Assembly: GCA_034508935.3 (NCBI GenBank)
Contig: CM067443.1
Span: forward strand, 18,811,499-18,875,498
Reading direction: 5' to 3'
DNA: 64,000 nt
Source: Berghia stephanieae
Taxonomy: Eukaryota > Mollusca > Gastropoda > Nudibranchia > Aeolidiidae
How positions within the stretch are numbered: the first letter of the stretch is position 1; every line of letters begins with the position of its first letter. A program made the position numbers and the translations under genes. Positions 11,725 through 25,125 of this stretch are shown here, piece after piece. A model generated the notes under the pieces. That model did not search any database. It saw nothing but the letters and a program-made list of their open reading frames with translations, and was not told the origin of the DNA.

Positions 11725-12968
11725 GTGCGGATGGATATGGGGTCTTGTCGTATGACACTCGTTTCGGGTCGGACGGATCTGGGTTCGAGTCTCGCTGAAT
11801 CAATTATTTAAGTCTTTGGGAAAGAATCTTTCCTCACATTCTCTCATCGAACTCAGGTGTAAAATGAGTTTCTGGCAGTTAAAAGAGTCGTCTAACTAGC
11901 GTCATTAGGTGAACCTGATAACTGGGTACATATTGTAAAGCGCTTTGAGCATTTTTAGTTTATATTGAGCTATACAAAATAGTTTTTGTGTTTTTGTACA
12001 ATTAATAAAAAACAGCAATCATTTAACTAGCGTAACCTTTTTTTTTGTTACTTTCTTCCATCAATGTGTGACTAACAGATTTTAAATATCAATAAATTAT
12101 TTTATTTTATGCGTAATATCACAAACACTATTATCTATAGTATTCCCAGAATTCAAAACCAATATCAATAGCCATACTGTTGTGTTTAGTCTTACCTATA
12201 TGAATTATTTTATAACCATCAATACCAATAACACTGTTGAAATCAACAATAACAATACCAACACGGTGACAACCATCAATACAAATATTAACACTGTTGC
12301 CATCAATACCAAATTCAGCATTCTCGCGTGTTTGCGCATGTTTTGCATGTGAGTGTGAATGTTTACTGCGTAAACAAATTAGCACCTTTGGAACTTAGAA
12401 ACATCGTTAGACGCTATTTGTGTATTAAGTTAGTTACTGAATAACCCGTTTTGGATGGTCGTAATATGTATATTTTTTGTCAATTTTCCATATTATAAAT
12501 TATAATTGAATTTAATTACCATCGTCTAAACCTGAGTCCTTACACTGTTGAATACCAATACCAACACGGTAACCACCATCAATACTAATATCAACACTGT
12601 TCCCATCAATATCAGCATTTCTACCACCATTAATTGGTATATCAACACAGTTGGCATCATCAATACCAATATCATGAAAGTTGCCAGACATATAGGGCCT
12701 GTACAATAAAACGGAACCTTTGATAAATGTTTCACGGTTCTCCATATTTAAATGTGGGAAGTAAAGCGGGATAGAGATAGATAGAAAGAGATAGAGAGAG
12801 GAGAGAGAGAGAGAGAAAGGGAGAAAGCAAGATTGGATCGCTCAACGTCCGTAAGTGAACACAATTAAGGTAATATGAGTAGATGTGATGAAAGTGTTAA
12901 TCTATTTTAATAGAATGAGAATCACAAAGGTTTAAAAACAATTAATGTATATAATTTAATACGATTTT
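11725..12968 (+). repeat. satellite unit 10 (beta, with minisatellite insert)
   Basis: The splice-like motif has decayed (CTAACAGATTTTAAATATC). The minisatellite is split by a 218-bp non-repeat insert at 12323-12540. Also seen in units 12 and 41. Confidence 0.87.
12323..12540 (+). repeat. single-copy-like insert within minisatellite (copy 1)
   Basis: About 218 bp unrelated to the 30-bp repeat, from CGCGTGTTTGCGCATG to AAACCTGAGTCCT, sits between two minisatellite stretches. It recurs at the same place in units 12 and 41. I see no coding frame, RNA fold or element ends that identify it. Confidence 0.75.
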
Positions 12969-13762
12969 TGCGGCTATGTGGTCTTTTGGAATGACACTCG
13001 ATTTTGGAATGAGAAGGTTTTGGGTACGAACCTCGTTCAGTAAATAGTTGAGTTCTTGGGAAAGAAAATTTACTTACATTCTCTCACCGAAGTCAGTGTA
13101 AAAATAAGTTCCTGGCGGTTTAATCCCGTTGAAAGTGTCTGAAAATATTGTAATATCCCCTAACTGGCGTCATGTTTGTCCTACGTGTTAAGTGAACCTG
13201 ATGACAGGGGACACATTGTAATGGGCTTTTAGCACGTTTAGTGTATATTGCGCTATACAAAAGATCAAGTTGTTGTGATTCAAAAATAAATAATTTAACT
13301 ATATTTACTGAAATACATAATGTTTTTTTCTTTAACTTTCTTCCATCCATGTGTGACTAACAGGTCGTAAGTATATATCAGTTATATTTATTTTACACTT
13401 AATGCCACAGATACTATTATCTATTGTTATCCCAGAATTCAAAACCGAAGAACAATACCCATACTGTTATATTTATATTTATCTATATCAATTATTTTGT
13501 TTTCATCAATAGCTATAACACTTTTTCAATCAACGATACCAATACCATCATGGTTACCACAATCAATGCTAATATCAGCACGGTTGCCATAAATACCAAT
13601 ATCAACACCGTTACCATCATCAATACCATTACAATCACTGTTGCCAGACAAATAGGGCCTGTAAAACAAAATGGAACCTCAGATAGATGTCCCATTGCTT
13701 ACAATATCAAACTGTGGTAATCAAATAGGGATTGAAATATATGGACAAAGGCAAACAAAGAG

Positions 13763-13802
<40 letters not shown>

Positions 13803-14039
13803 ATAGATAGATAGATGGATAGATAGATAGATAGATAGAAAGATAGATCGATGGACGAATAGGTAGATAGACTGATAGATAGATAGAAAGATAGATAAAT
13901 TGATAGATAGAGAGAGAGTGGATGGCTCAACTTCAGAATGGAATAAAGGGGGTAGATGGCATGAACATGTTAATCTATTTCAATGGAATGAGAATGACAA
14001 CGATTTAAAAACAATTATACAAGTAATTTAATACGACTT
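12969..14039 (+). repeat. satellite unit 11 (alpha)
   Basis: Tandem copy of unit 9 in its second half and counterpart of unit 40 in the right array. Minisatellite at 13505-13645, with GA then GATA tract at about 13770-13915. Confidence 0.87.
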
Positions 14040-15105
14040 GTGCGGATGGATATGGGGTCTTGTCGTATGACACTCGTTTCGGGTCGGACGGATCTGGGTT
14101 CGATTCTCGCTGAATCAATTATTTAAGTCTTTGGGAAAGAATCTTTCCTCACATTCTCTCACCGAACTCAGGTGTAAAATGAGTTTCTGGCAGTTAAAAG
14201 AGTCGTCTAACTAGCGTCATTAGGTGAACCTGATAACTGGGTACATATTGTAAAGCGCTTTGAGCATGTTTAGTTTATATTGAGCTATACAAAATAGTTT
14301 TTGTGTTTTTGTACAATTAATAAAAAACAGCAATCATTTAACTAGCGTAACCTTTTTTTTGTTACTTTCTTCCATCAATGTGTGACTAACAGATTTTAAA
14401 TATCAATAAATTATTTTATTTTACGCGTAATATCACAAACACTATTATCTATAGTATTCCCAGAATTCAAAACCCAATGTCAATAGCCATACTGTTGTGT
14501 TTAGTCTTACCTATATGAATTATTTTATAACCATCAATACCAATAACACTGTTGAAATCAACAATAACAATACCAACACGGTGACAACCATCAATACAAA
14601 TATTAACACTGTTGCCATCAATACCAAAATCAGCATTCTCCCGTGTTTGCGCATGTTTTGCATGTGAGTGTGAATGTTTACTGCGTAAACGAATTAGCAC
14701 CTTTGGAACTTAGAAACATCGTAAGACGCTATTTGTGTATTAAGTTAGTTACTGAATAACCCGTTTTGGATGGTCGTAATATGTATTTTTTGTCAATTTT
14801 CCATATTATAAATTATAATTGAATTTAATTACCATCGTCTAAACCTGAGTCCTTACACTGTTGGATACCAATACCAACACGGTAACCACCATCAATACTA
14901 ATATCAACACTGTTCCCATCAATATCAGCATTTCTACCACCATTAATTGGTATATCAACACAGTTGGCATCATCAATACCAATATCATGAAAGTTGCCAG
15001 ACATATAGGGCCTGTACAATAAAACGGAACCTTAGATAAATGTTTCACGGTTTTCATATTTAAATGTGGGAAGTAAAGCGGGATAGAGATAGATAGAAAG
15101 AAGAG

Positions 15106-15147
<42 letters not shown>

Positions 15148-15293
15148 GAGAAAGAAAGATTGGATCGCTCAACTTCCGTAAGTGAACACAATTAAGTATA
15201 TATGAGTAGATGTGATAAAAGTGTTAATCTATTTTAATAGAATGAGAATCACAAAGGTTTAAAAACATTTAAACTTACATTTTAATACGATTT
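14040..15293 (+). repeat. satellite unit 12 (beta, with minisatellite insert)
   Basis: Near copy of unit 10, about 2.3 kb downstream. The non-repeat insert lies at 14639-14854. Ends in a GA tract at about 15100-15142. Confidence 0.87.
14639..14854 (+). repeat. single-copy-like insert within minisatellite (copy 2)
   Basis: Second copy of the insert described at 12323-12540, with only scattered differences. Confidence 0.75.
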
Positions 15294-16049
15294 TGCAGCT
15301 ATGTGGTCTTTTGGAATGAAAACCGTTTTTGGAATCGGAAGGTTCTGGGTTCGAAACTCGTTCAGTCCTTGCGAAAGAAATTTTACTCACATTCTCTCAC
15401 CAAAGTCAGGGTAAAAATGACTTCACGGCGGTTTAACACCGTTGTATGTGTCTGAAAATATTGTTATATCCCCTAACTGGCGTCATGTCTCGTCCTACTT
15501 GTTAGGTGAACCTGATGACAGGAGACATCAACACAGTTGGCATCATCAATACCATTATCAACACAGTTGACATCATCAATACCAATATCAACAGAAATTG
15601 CCATCATCATTATTAATATAAACAGAGTTGCCATTATCAATACTAATATCAACACAGTTGGCATCATCAATACTAATATCAATACAGTTGGCATCATCAA
15701 TACCAATATCAACACAGTTGACATCATCAATACTAATATAAACAGCCGACATCATCAATGCCAATGTATCACTGTTGCAGACAAGACCTCCGCTAAAACA
15801 AAAATGAACATTAGATAGATATTTCTTTGCTCACAATATCAAAATGTGTTAAGCAGAGAGCAAAAGAGATAGATAGACAGAGACAAACAGACACAGAGAG
15901 AGTAAGAGAGAGAGTGGATGGCCCAAACTTCCGTAATTGAACACACCTGAGGGATATAGGAGTAATGGCATGATCATGTTAATCTATTTTAACAGAATGA
16001 GCATCACAACGGTTTTAAAACATTTAAACACGTAATTTAATAAGATAAA
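15294..16049 (+). repeat. satellite unit 13 (short, alpha)
   Basis: The SINE is cut later than in units 2, 5 and 6: it joins the minisatellite at GATGACAGGAGA/CATCAACACAG (about 15525). Minisatellite 15527-15778 is followed by the usual closing blocks. Counterpart of unit 42. Confidence 0.87.
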
Positions 16050-16684
16050 GGCGCTATGTGGTCTTCTCGTATGACACCCGTTTTTGGGTCGGACGGATCT
16101 GGGTTCGAGTCTCGTGCAGCAAATAGTAGAGTCTTTGGGAAAGAATTTTTACTTACATTCTCTCACCGAACTCAGGTTGACATCATCAATACAATTATCA
16201 ACACAGTTGACATCATCAATACCAATATCAACAGAATTGCCATCATCATTATCAATATAAACAGAGTTGCCATCATCAATACTAATATACAACAGAGTTG
16301 GCATCACCAATACTAATATCAATACAGTTGGCATTATCAATACCAATATCAACACAGTGACATCATCAATACTATATCAACACAGTCCGACATCATCAAT
16401 GCCAATGTCATAACTGTTGCCAGACAAGACCTCCGCTAAAAAAAATATGAACCTTTGATAGATATTTCTTTGCTCACAATATCAAAATGTGTAAGCAGAG
16501 AGCAATAAGATAGATAGACAGAGACAAACAGACACAGAGAGATAAGAGAGAGAGTGGATGGCCCAACTTCCGTAATTGAACACACCTGAGGGATATAGGA
16601 GTAATAGCATAACATGTTAATCTATTTTAACAGAATGAGAATCGCGGTTTTTAAACATTTAAACACGTAATTTAATAAGATAAA
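16050..16684 (+). repeat. satellite unit 14 (short, beta)
   Basis: CTCAGG/TTGACATC junction at 16176/16177, minisatellite to about 16420. It has no counterpart in the duplicated copy to the right, so a unit was gained here or lost there. Confidence 0.86.
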
Positions 16685-17870
16685 GGCGCTATCTGGTCTT
16701 GTCATATGACACTCGTATTCGGGTCGGACGGATCTGGGTTCGAGTCTCGTGCAGCAAATGAAAGTCTTTGGGAAAGAATCTTTACTCACATTCTCTCACC
16801 GAACTCAGGTGTAAAATGAGGTCCTGGCCGTTTATAGCGTCGTCTATGTCTGAAAATATTGTATTATCCCCTAACTGGCCATACTTGTTAAGTGAAGCTG
16901 ATAATGGGGACACGTTGTAAATCGCTTTGAGCAAGTTTAGTATATATGATAATACAAATATCAAATTTTATGTTTTTATACAATTGATTTAAAAAATAAT
17001 TATTACCTGGATTTGCTAAAAGACGTAATCTTTCTCTGTTTGTTGCATTCTCCTATCCATGTGTGACTAACAGGAAGTAAGTATGAATCAATTAAAAGTC
17101 TTTCATTTATTTTACGCTTAAAAGCACAAACATTATTATCTATAGTTTTCCCAGAATAAAAACCCAATATCAATAACCATGCTGTTATATTTATTCTTAC
17201 CTAAAATCAATTATTTTATATCATCAAATCCAATAATACTGTTGGAATCAACAATACCAATACCAACACGGTTACCACCATCGATACAAATAACAACAAT
17301 GTTGCCATCCGTATCACTATCAGCATTCTTGCCACCGTCAATACACATATGAACACGGTTGACATCATCAATACAATTATCAACACAGTTGACATCATCA
17401 ATACCAATATCAACAGAATTGCCATCATTATTATCAATATAAACAGAGTTGCCATCATCAATACTAATATCAACACAGTTGGCATAATCAATACTAATTT
17501 CAATACAGTTGGCATCATCAATACCAATATCAACACAGTTGACATCATCAATAATAATATCAACACATCCGACATCATCAATCCCAATGTCATCACTGTT
17601 GCCAGACAAGACCTCCGCTAAAACATAAATGAACCTTAGATAGCTATTTCATTTATCACAATATCAAAATGTCGTAAGCAGAGAGCAATAGAGAAAGATA
17701 GACAGAGACAAACAGACAAAGAGAGAGTAAGAGAGAGAGTGGATGGCCCAACTTCCGTAATTGAACACACCTAGGGATATAGGAGTATTACATGAACATG
17801 TTAATCTATTTTAACAGAATGAGAATCACAACGGTTTTAAAACATTTAAACATGTAATTTAATAAGATAA
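16685..17870 (+). repeat. satellite unit 15 (beta)
   Basis: Full-order unit with a long minisatellite (17220-17605). Several blocks lack single bases found in all neighbours. Counterpart of unit 43. Confidence 0.85.
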
Positions 17871-19115
17871 GTGCGCTAGTGGTCTTGTCGTATAACACCG
17901 TTTTGGGTCGACGGATCTGGGTTCGAGTCTCGTGCAGCAAAAGTAAAGTCTTTGGGAAAGAATATTTACTCACATTCTCATCACCGAACTCAGGTGTAAA
18001 ATGAGGTCCTGGCCGTTTATAGCGTGTCTATGCCTGAAAATATTGTATTATCCCCTAAATGTCACCATACTTGTAAGTGAAGCTGATAACTGGGGACACG
18101 TTGTAAAACTCTTTGAGCAAGTTTAGTATATATATTGATATATACAAATATCAGATTTTGTTTTTATACAATTGATTTAAAAATAATTATTTACTGATTG
18201 CTAAAAGACGTTATCTATTTTTTTGTTGCATTCTCCCATCCATGTGTGACTAACAGGATGTAAGTATCAATCAATTATAGTCTTTCTTGTATTTTACGCT
18301 TAAAAGCACAAACATTATTATCTATAGTTTTCCCACAATTAAAATCCCAATATCAATAGCCATGCTGTTATATGTATTCTTACCTAAATCAATTATTTTA
18401 TATCCATCAAATCCAATAACACTGTTGGAATCAACAATACCAATACCAACACGGTTACCACCATCGATACAAATAACAACAATGTTGCCATCCGTATCAC
18501 TATCAGTATTCTTGCCACCGTCAATACCAATATCAACACAGTTGGCATCATCAATACCAATGTCAACACAGTTGACATCATCATTACCGACATCAACACG
18601 GTTGACATCATCAATACAAATATCAACACAGTTGACATCATCAATACCAATATCAACAGAATTGCCATCATCATTATCAATATAAACAGAGTTGCCATCA
18701 TCAATACTAATATCAGCACAGTTGGCATAATCAATACTAATATCAATACAGTTGGCATCATCAATACCAATATCAACACAGTGACATCATCAATACTAAT
18801 ATCAACCCAGCCGACATCATCAATGCCAATGTCATCACTGTTGCCAGACAAGACCTCCGCTAAAACAAAAATGAACCTTAGATAGATATTTCTTTGCTCA
18901 CAATATCAAAATGTGGTAAGCAGAGAGCAATAGAGATAGATAGACAGAAACAAACCGACACAAAGAGAGTTAGAGAGAGAGTTGATGGCCCAACTTCCGT
19001 AATTGAACACACCTGAGGGATATAGGAGTAGATGGCATGAACATGTTAATCTATTTTAACAGATGAGAATCACAACGGTTTTAAAACATTTAAACACGTA
19101 ATTTAATAAGATACA
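17871..19115 (+). repeat. satellite unit 16 (beta)
   Basis: One of the longest minisatellites of the window (about 18400-18845). The SINE region has many one-base losses. Absent as a whole unit from the right-hand duplicate. Confidence 0.85.
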
Positions 19116-20353
19116 GTGCGGTATATGGTCTTGTCGTATGACACTCGTATTCGGGTCGGACGGATCTGGGTTCGAGTCTCGTGCAGATAATAGTAAAGTC
19201 TTTGGAAAAGAATCTTTACTCACATTCTCTCACCGAACTCAGGTGTAAAATGAGGTCCTGGCCGTTTATAGCGTCGTCTATGACTGAAAATATTGTATTA
19301 TCCCCTAACTGGCACCATATTTGTTAAGTGAAGCTGATAACTGGGGACACGTTGTAAAACGCTTTGATATACAGATATCAACATTTTATGTTTTTATACA
19401 ATTGATTTAAATAATAATTATTACCTGGATTTGCTAAAAGACGTAATCTTTCTCTTTTTGTTGCATTCTCCTATCCATGTGTGACTAACAGGATGTAAGT
19501 ATCAATCAATTATAGCCTTTCATTTATTTTTGCTTAAAAGCACAAACATTATTATCTATAGTTTTCCCAGAATTAAAAACCCAATATCAATAACCATGCT
19601 GTTATATTTATTCTTACCTATATCAATTATTTTATATCCATCAAATCCAATAACACTGTTGGAATCAACAATACCAATACCAACACGGTTACCACCATCG
19701 ATACAAATAACAACAATGTTGCCATAGGTTTTGGGTTCGAGCCTCGTTCAGCAAATTGTTGAGCCCTTGGGGAAGAATCTTTACTCTCATTCTCTCACCG
19801 TAATCTTTGTTTTTTTCGTTACTTTTTCCCATCCATGTGTTACTAACATGCTGTAAGCATGAAACAATTATAATCTTTCATTTATTTTACGCTTAAAAGA
19901 ACGACACTATATCTATAGTTATACCAGAATTTAAAACCAAATATCAATGGCCAAACTATTAAACTATCAATTATATTTAATCCTTCAATACCAATAACAC
20001 TGTTGCAAACAACAACACCAATACCAACACGGTTACTATCATCAATACTAATAACAACACTGTTGCCTTCAGTATCAAGTAGGTCCGATTAGAGATACCA
20101 ATACCGTCAATACCAATATCAACACTGTTGGCATCATCAATACCAACATCAACACAGTTGGCAACATCAATACCAACATCAACACAGTTACCATAATCAA
20201 TAACAATATCAACACAGATGGCATCATCAATATCAATACCATGACTGTTGCCAGACAAGTAGGGCCTATAAACTGAAAAGGAACATTAGATAGATGACTC
20301 ATTGTTTACAATATCAAAATATTGTAGGCAAAAAGCAACTGAGCTAGAAAGAA

Positions 20354-20405
<52 letters not shown>

Positions 20406-20584
20406 ATAGAGAGATAAATATATATAAAGAGAGAGGGAGAGAGAAAGACTGGATAGCTCAACTTCCGTAAGTGAACACAATTAAGGTATTTATGAGTAGA
20501 TGGGATGAAAGTGTTAATCTATTTTAATAGAATGAGATTCACAACTGTTTAAAAACAATTAAACATACAATTTATTACGATTTT
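19116..20584 (+). repeat. satellite unit 17 (beta, with SINE fragment)
   Basis: The minisatellite is interrupted at about 19729-19802 by a SINE fragment from box B to CTCTCACCG, followed by another T-rich spacer. A second minisatellite (20000-20253) uses an ACATC variant. Counterpart of unit 44. Confidence 0.86.
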
Positions 20585-21752
<1,168 letters not shown>

Positions 21753-22798
21753 GTTCGGCTATGTGGTCTTGTCGTATAACAATCGTTTTCGGGTCGGACG
21801 GATCTTGGTTCGATTCTCGTTGAATCAATTATTTAAGTCTTTGGAAAAGAATCTTTCCTCACATTCTTTCACCGAACTCAGGTGTAAAATAAGTTTCTGA
21901 CCGTTAAAAGAGTCGTCTAACTAGCGTCATGTATCTTATTATTTATTAAGTGAACTTCATTACTGGGTACATAATGTAAAGCGCTTGGAACAATTTTAGT
22001 GTATATTGCTCTATACAAAATTGTTTTTGTATTTTTGTACAAATTAAAAACGTGTGACTAACAGGCTGTAGTATCAATTTAATTATAGTCTGACTTATTT
22101 TACGCTTAATAGTACATACAATACTTTCTATAGTTTTCCCAGAATTAAAAACCCAATATCAATAGCCATACTGTTATATTTAGTCTTATCTATATCAATT
22201 ATTTTATATCCATCAATACCAATAACGATCTTGCAATCAACAATAACAATATCAACACGGTTACCACCATCAATACTAATAGCAAAACTGTTGCCATTAA
22301 AATCAATATCAGTAGTCTAACCATCACCAATACCAATATCAACACAGTTGCCATCATCAATACCAATATCAACATAGTTGGCATCACCAATACCAATATC
22401 AAAACAGTTGGCATCATCAATACCAATATCAACAGAGTTGCCATCATCATTACGAATACCAACAGAGTTACCATCATCAATACTAGTATCAACACAGTTG
22501 GCATTATCAATACCAATATCATCACTGTTGCCAGACAAGACCTCCACTAAAATAAAATGAACCTTAGATATATAATGCATTGCTCACAATATCAAAATGT
22601 TGTAATCAAAGAGCAAAGGAAGTATATAGACAGAGATAAAGAAACAGAGAGAAAGTTAAAGAAAGTGGATGGCCCAACCTCCGTAATTGAACACACCTAA
22701 GGAATATAGGAGTAGATGGCATGAACATGTTAATCTATTTTAACAGAATGAGAATCACAACGGTTTTAAAACAATTAAGCATTTAATTTAATAACCTA
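21753..22798 (+). repeat. satellite unit 19 (beta)
   Basis: Full-order unit, minisatellite 22210-22535, with almost no GA expansion. Its SINE tail (GCGCTTGGAACAATTTTAG) is the same variant found as an isolated tail in units 3 and 7. Counterpart of unit 46. Confidence 0.87.
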
Positions 22799-24039
22799 TG
22801 TGGGCTATGTGGTCTTGGCGTACGACACTTGTTTTTGGGTCGGACGGATCTGGGTTCGCGATCGTGCAGCAAATAGTTAATTCTTTGGGAAAGAATCTTT
22901 ACTCACATTCTCTCACCGAACTCAGGTGTAAAATGAGGTCCCGACCGTTTATAGCGTCGTCTATGTCTGAAAATATTGTATATCCCCTAACTGGCGTCAT
23001 ATCTCATCCTACTTGTTAAGTGAAGCTGATGACTGGGGACACATTGTAAAACGCTTTGAGCAAGATTAGTGTATACAATATATCAAATTTTTGTCTTTTT
23101 ATACAATTGATACAAAAAAAAATATTATTTAACTAAATTTGCTAAAAGACGTAATCCTTTTCTTTTTGTCGTATTCTCCTATCCATGTATGAATACCAGG
23201 CTGTAAGTATCAATTTAATTATAGTCTTTCATATATTTTACGCTTAAAAGCACAGACACTATTATCTATAATTTTCCCAGAATTAAAAACCAAATATCAA
23301 TAGCCATGCTATTATATTTATTCTTATCTATATCAATTATTTTATATCCATCAAATTCAATAACACTGTTGGAATCTACAATACCAATACCAAGACGGTT
23401 ACCACCATCGATACAAATATCAACACTGTTGCCATCAGTATCACTATCAGCATTCTTGCCACCGTCAATTCTAATATTAATACAGTTGGCACCATCAATA
23501 CCAAATCAACAAAGTTTGCAACATCAATACCAATATCAACACAGTTGGCATCATCATTCCAATATCAACACAGTTGGCATCATCAAATCAACATCAACAC
23601 AGTTGGCATCATCAATACCAACATCAAGACAGTTCGCATCATCAATATCAACATCAACACAGTTGGCATCATCAATACCAACATCAACACAGTTGGCATC
23701 AGCAATACCAATATCAACACAGATGGCATCATCAATATCAATACCATCACTGTTGCCAGACAAGTAGGGCCTATAAACTAAAAATGAACATTAGATAGAT
23801 GTCTCATTGTTCACAATATCAAAATGTTGTAAGCAAACAGCAATGGAAATAGACAGAGACAGACAGGCAGAGAGAAAGAGAGAGAGAGAGAGAGAGTAAG
23901 ACAGAGTAAATGGCTCAACTTCAGTAATTGACCACACCTAAGGAATATATAGTAGATGGGATGAACATGTAAATCCATTTTAATAGAATGAGAATTACAA
24001 CGGTTTAAAAACAATTAAAAATATAATTTAATACGATAT
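22799..24039 (+). repeat. satellite unit 20 (beta)
   Basis: Head variant TGTGGTCTTGGCGTACGACAC as in units 4 and 8. Long minisatellite (23350-23760) with ACATC monomers. Counterpart of unit 47. Confidence 0.87.
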
Positions 24040-24773
24040 GTGCGGCTATGTGGTTTTGATTCATGACAATCGTATTCGAATTGGAAGGTTCTGGGTTCGA
24101 GCCTCGTTCAGCAAATAGTTGAGTCCTTGGGAAAGAATCTTTACTCACATTCTCTCACCGAACTCAGGTGTAAAATTAATAACTGGCCGTTAACAGCGTT
24201 GTTTGCGTCTGAAATATTGTAATATTCCCTAACTGGCGTGAAGTTTTGTCCTACTTGTTAAGTAAGTAAGAGCTTTGAGCACGTTTAGTGTGTATTGCGC
24301 TATAGAAGACATCATGTTTTAGTATCTTTATACAATTGAATCCAAAATATTAATAATTGAACTATATTTACTGAAAGACGTAATCTTTTTTCTTTCGTTA
24401 CTTTCTCCCCTCCATGTGTTACTAACAGCATGTAAGTATCAATCAATTATATTTATTATTATCTATATCAATTATTTTCGTTTTCATCAATAGCTATAAC
24501 ACTGTTTCAATCAACAATACCAAAGCCATTATTGTTGTCACAATCAATGCTACTATCAACACGGTTTCCATCAATACCAATATCAACACAGTTGCCATCA
24601 TCAATACCAATTTGATCACTGTTGCCATACAAATAGATCCTGTAAAACAAAAAGGAACCTCAGATAGATGTCTCATTGCTTACAATATCAAACTGTAGTA
24701 ATCAAATAGGGATAGAATAGATAGACAGAGACAGGCAAAGAGACAGAAAGAGAGACAGAGAGAATCTAGATAA

Positions 24774-24847
<74 letters not shown>

Positions 24848-24941
24848 GGATGGATGATGGGTAGAAAGATAGATAGGTAGATAGATATATGGATAAGTAG
24901 ATAGATAGATAAATTGATAGATAGTAGATAGACAGATAAAC

Positions 24942-25004
<63 letters not shown>

Positions 25005-25125
25005 GTGGATGGCACAATTTCAGAATAGAATATAGGGGTAGATATCATGAACATATTAATCTATTTGAATAGAATGAGAATGACAACGATTTAAAAACAA
25101 TTATACATGTAATTTAATACGACTT
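24040..25125 (+). repeat. satellite unit 21 (gamma)
   Basis: Head variant TGTGGTTTTGATTCATGAC. Short minisatellite (24490-24625) and long GATA tract (24767-25003). Counterpart of unit 48. Confidence 0.87.
24767..25003 (+). repeat. (GATA)n microsatellite
   Basis: About 235 bp of GATA with GGAT and GTAGATA interruptions, in the microsatellite slot of unit 21. Confidence 0.97.

Noticed and set aside
17211-17609. Open frames of more than 100 codons such as the minus-strand DIGIDDANCVDI repeat protein
   Set aside because: Several overlapping frames on both strands are equally open across the same 30-bp minisatellite, and their lengths vary with array length. Nothing points to one real frame.
18400-18845. 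CRISPR-like array
   Set aside because: The 30-bp units abut directly without unique spacers, and the context is a eukaryotic satellite.
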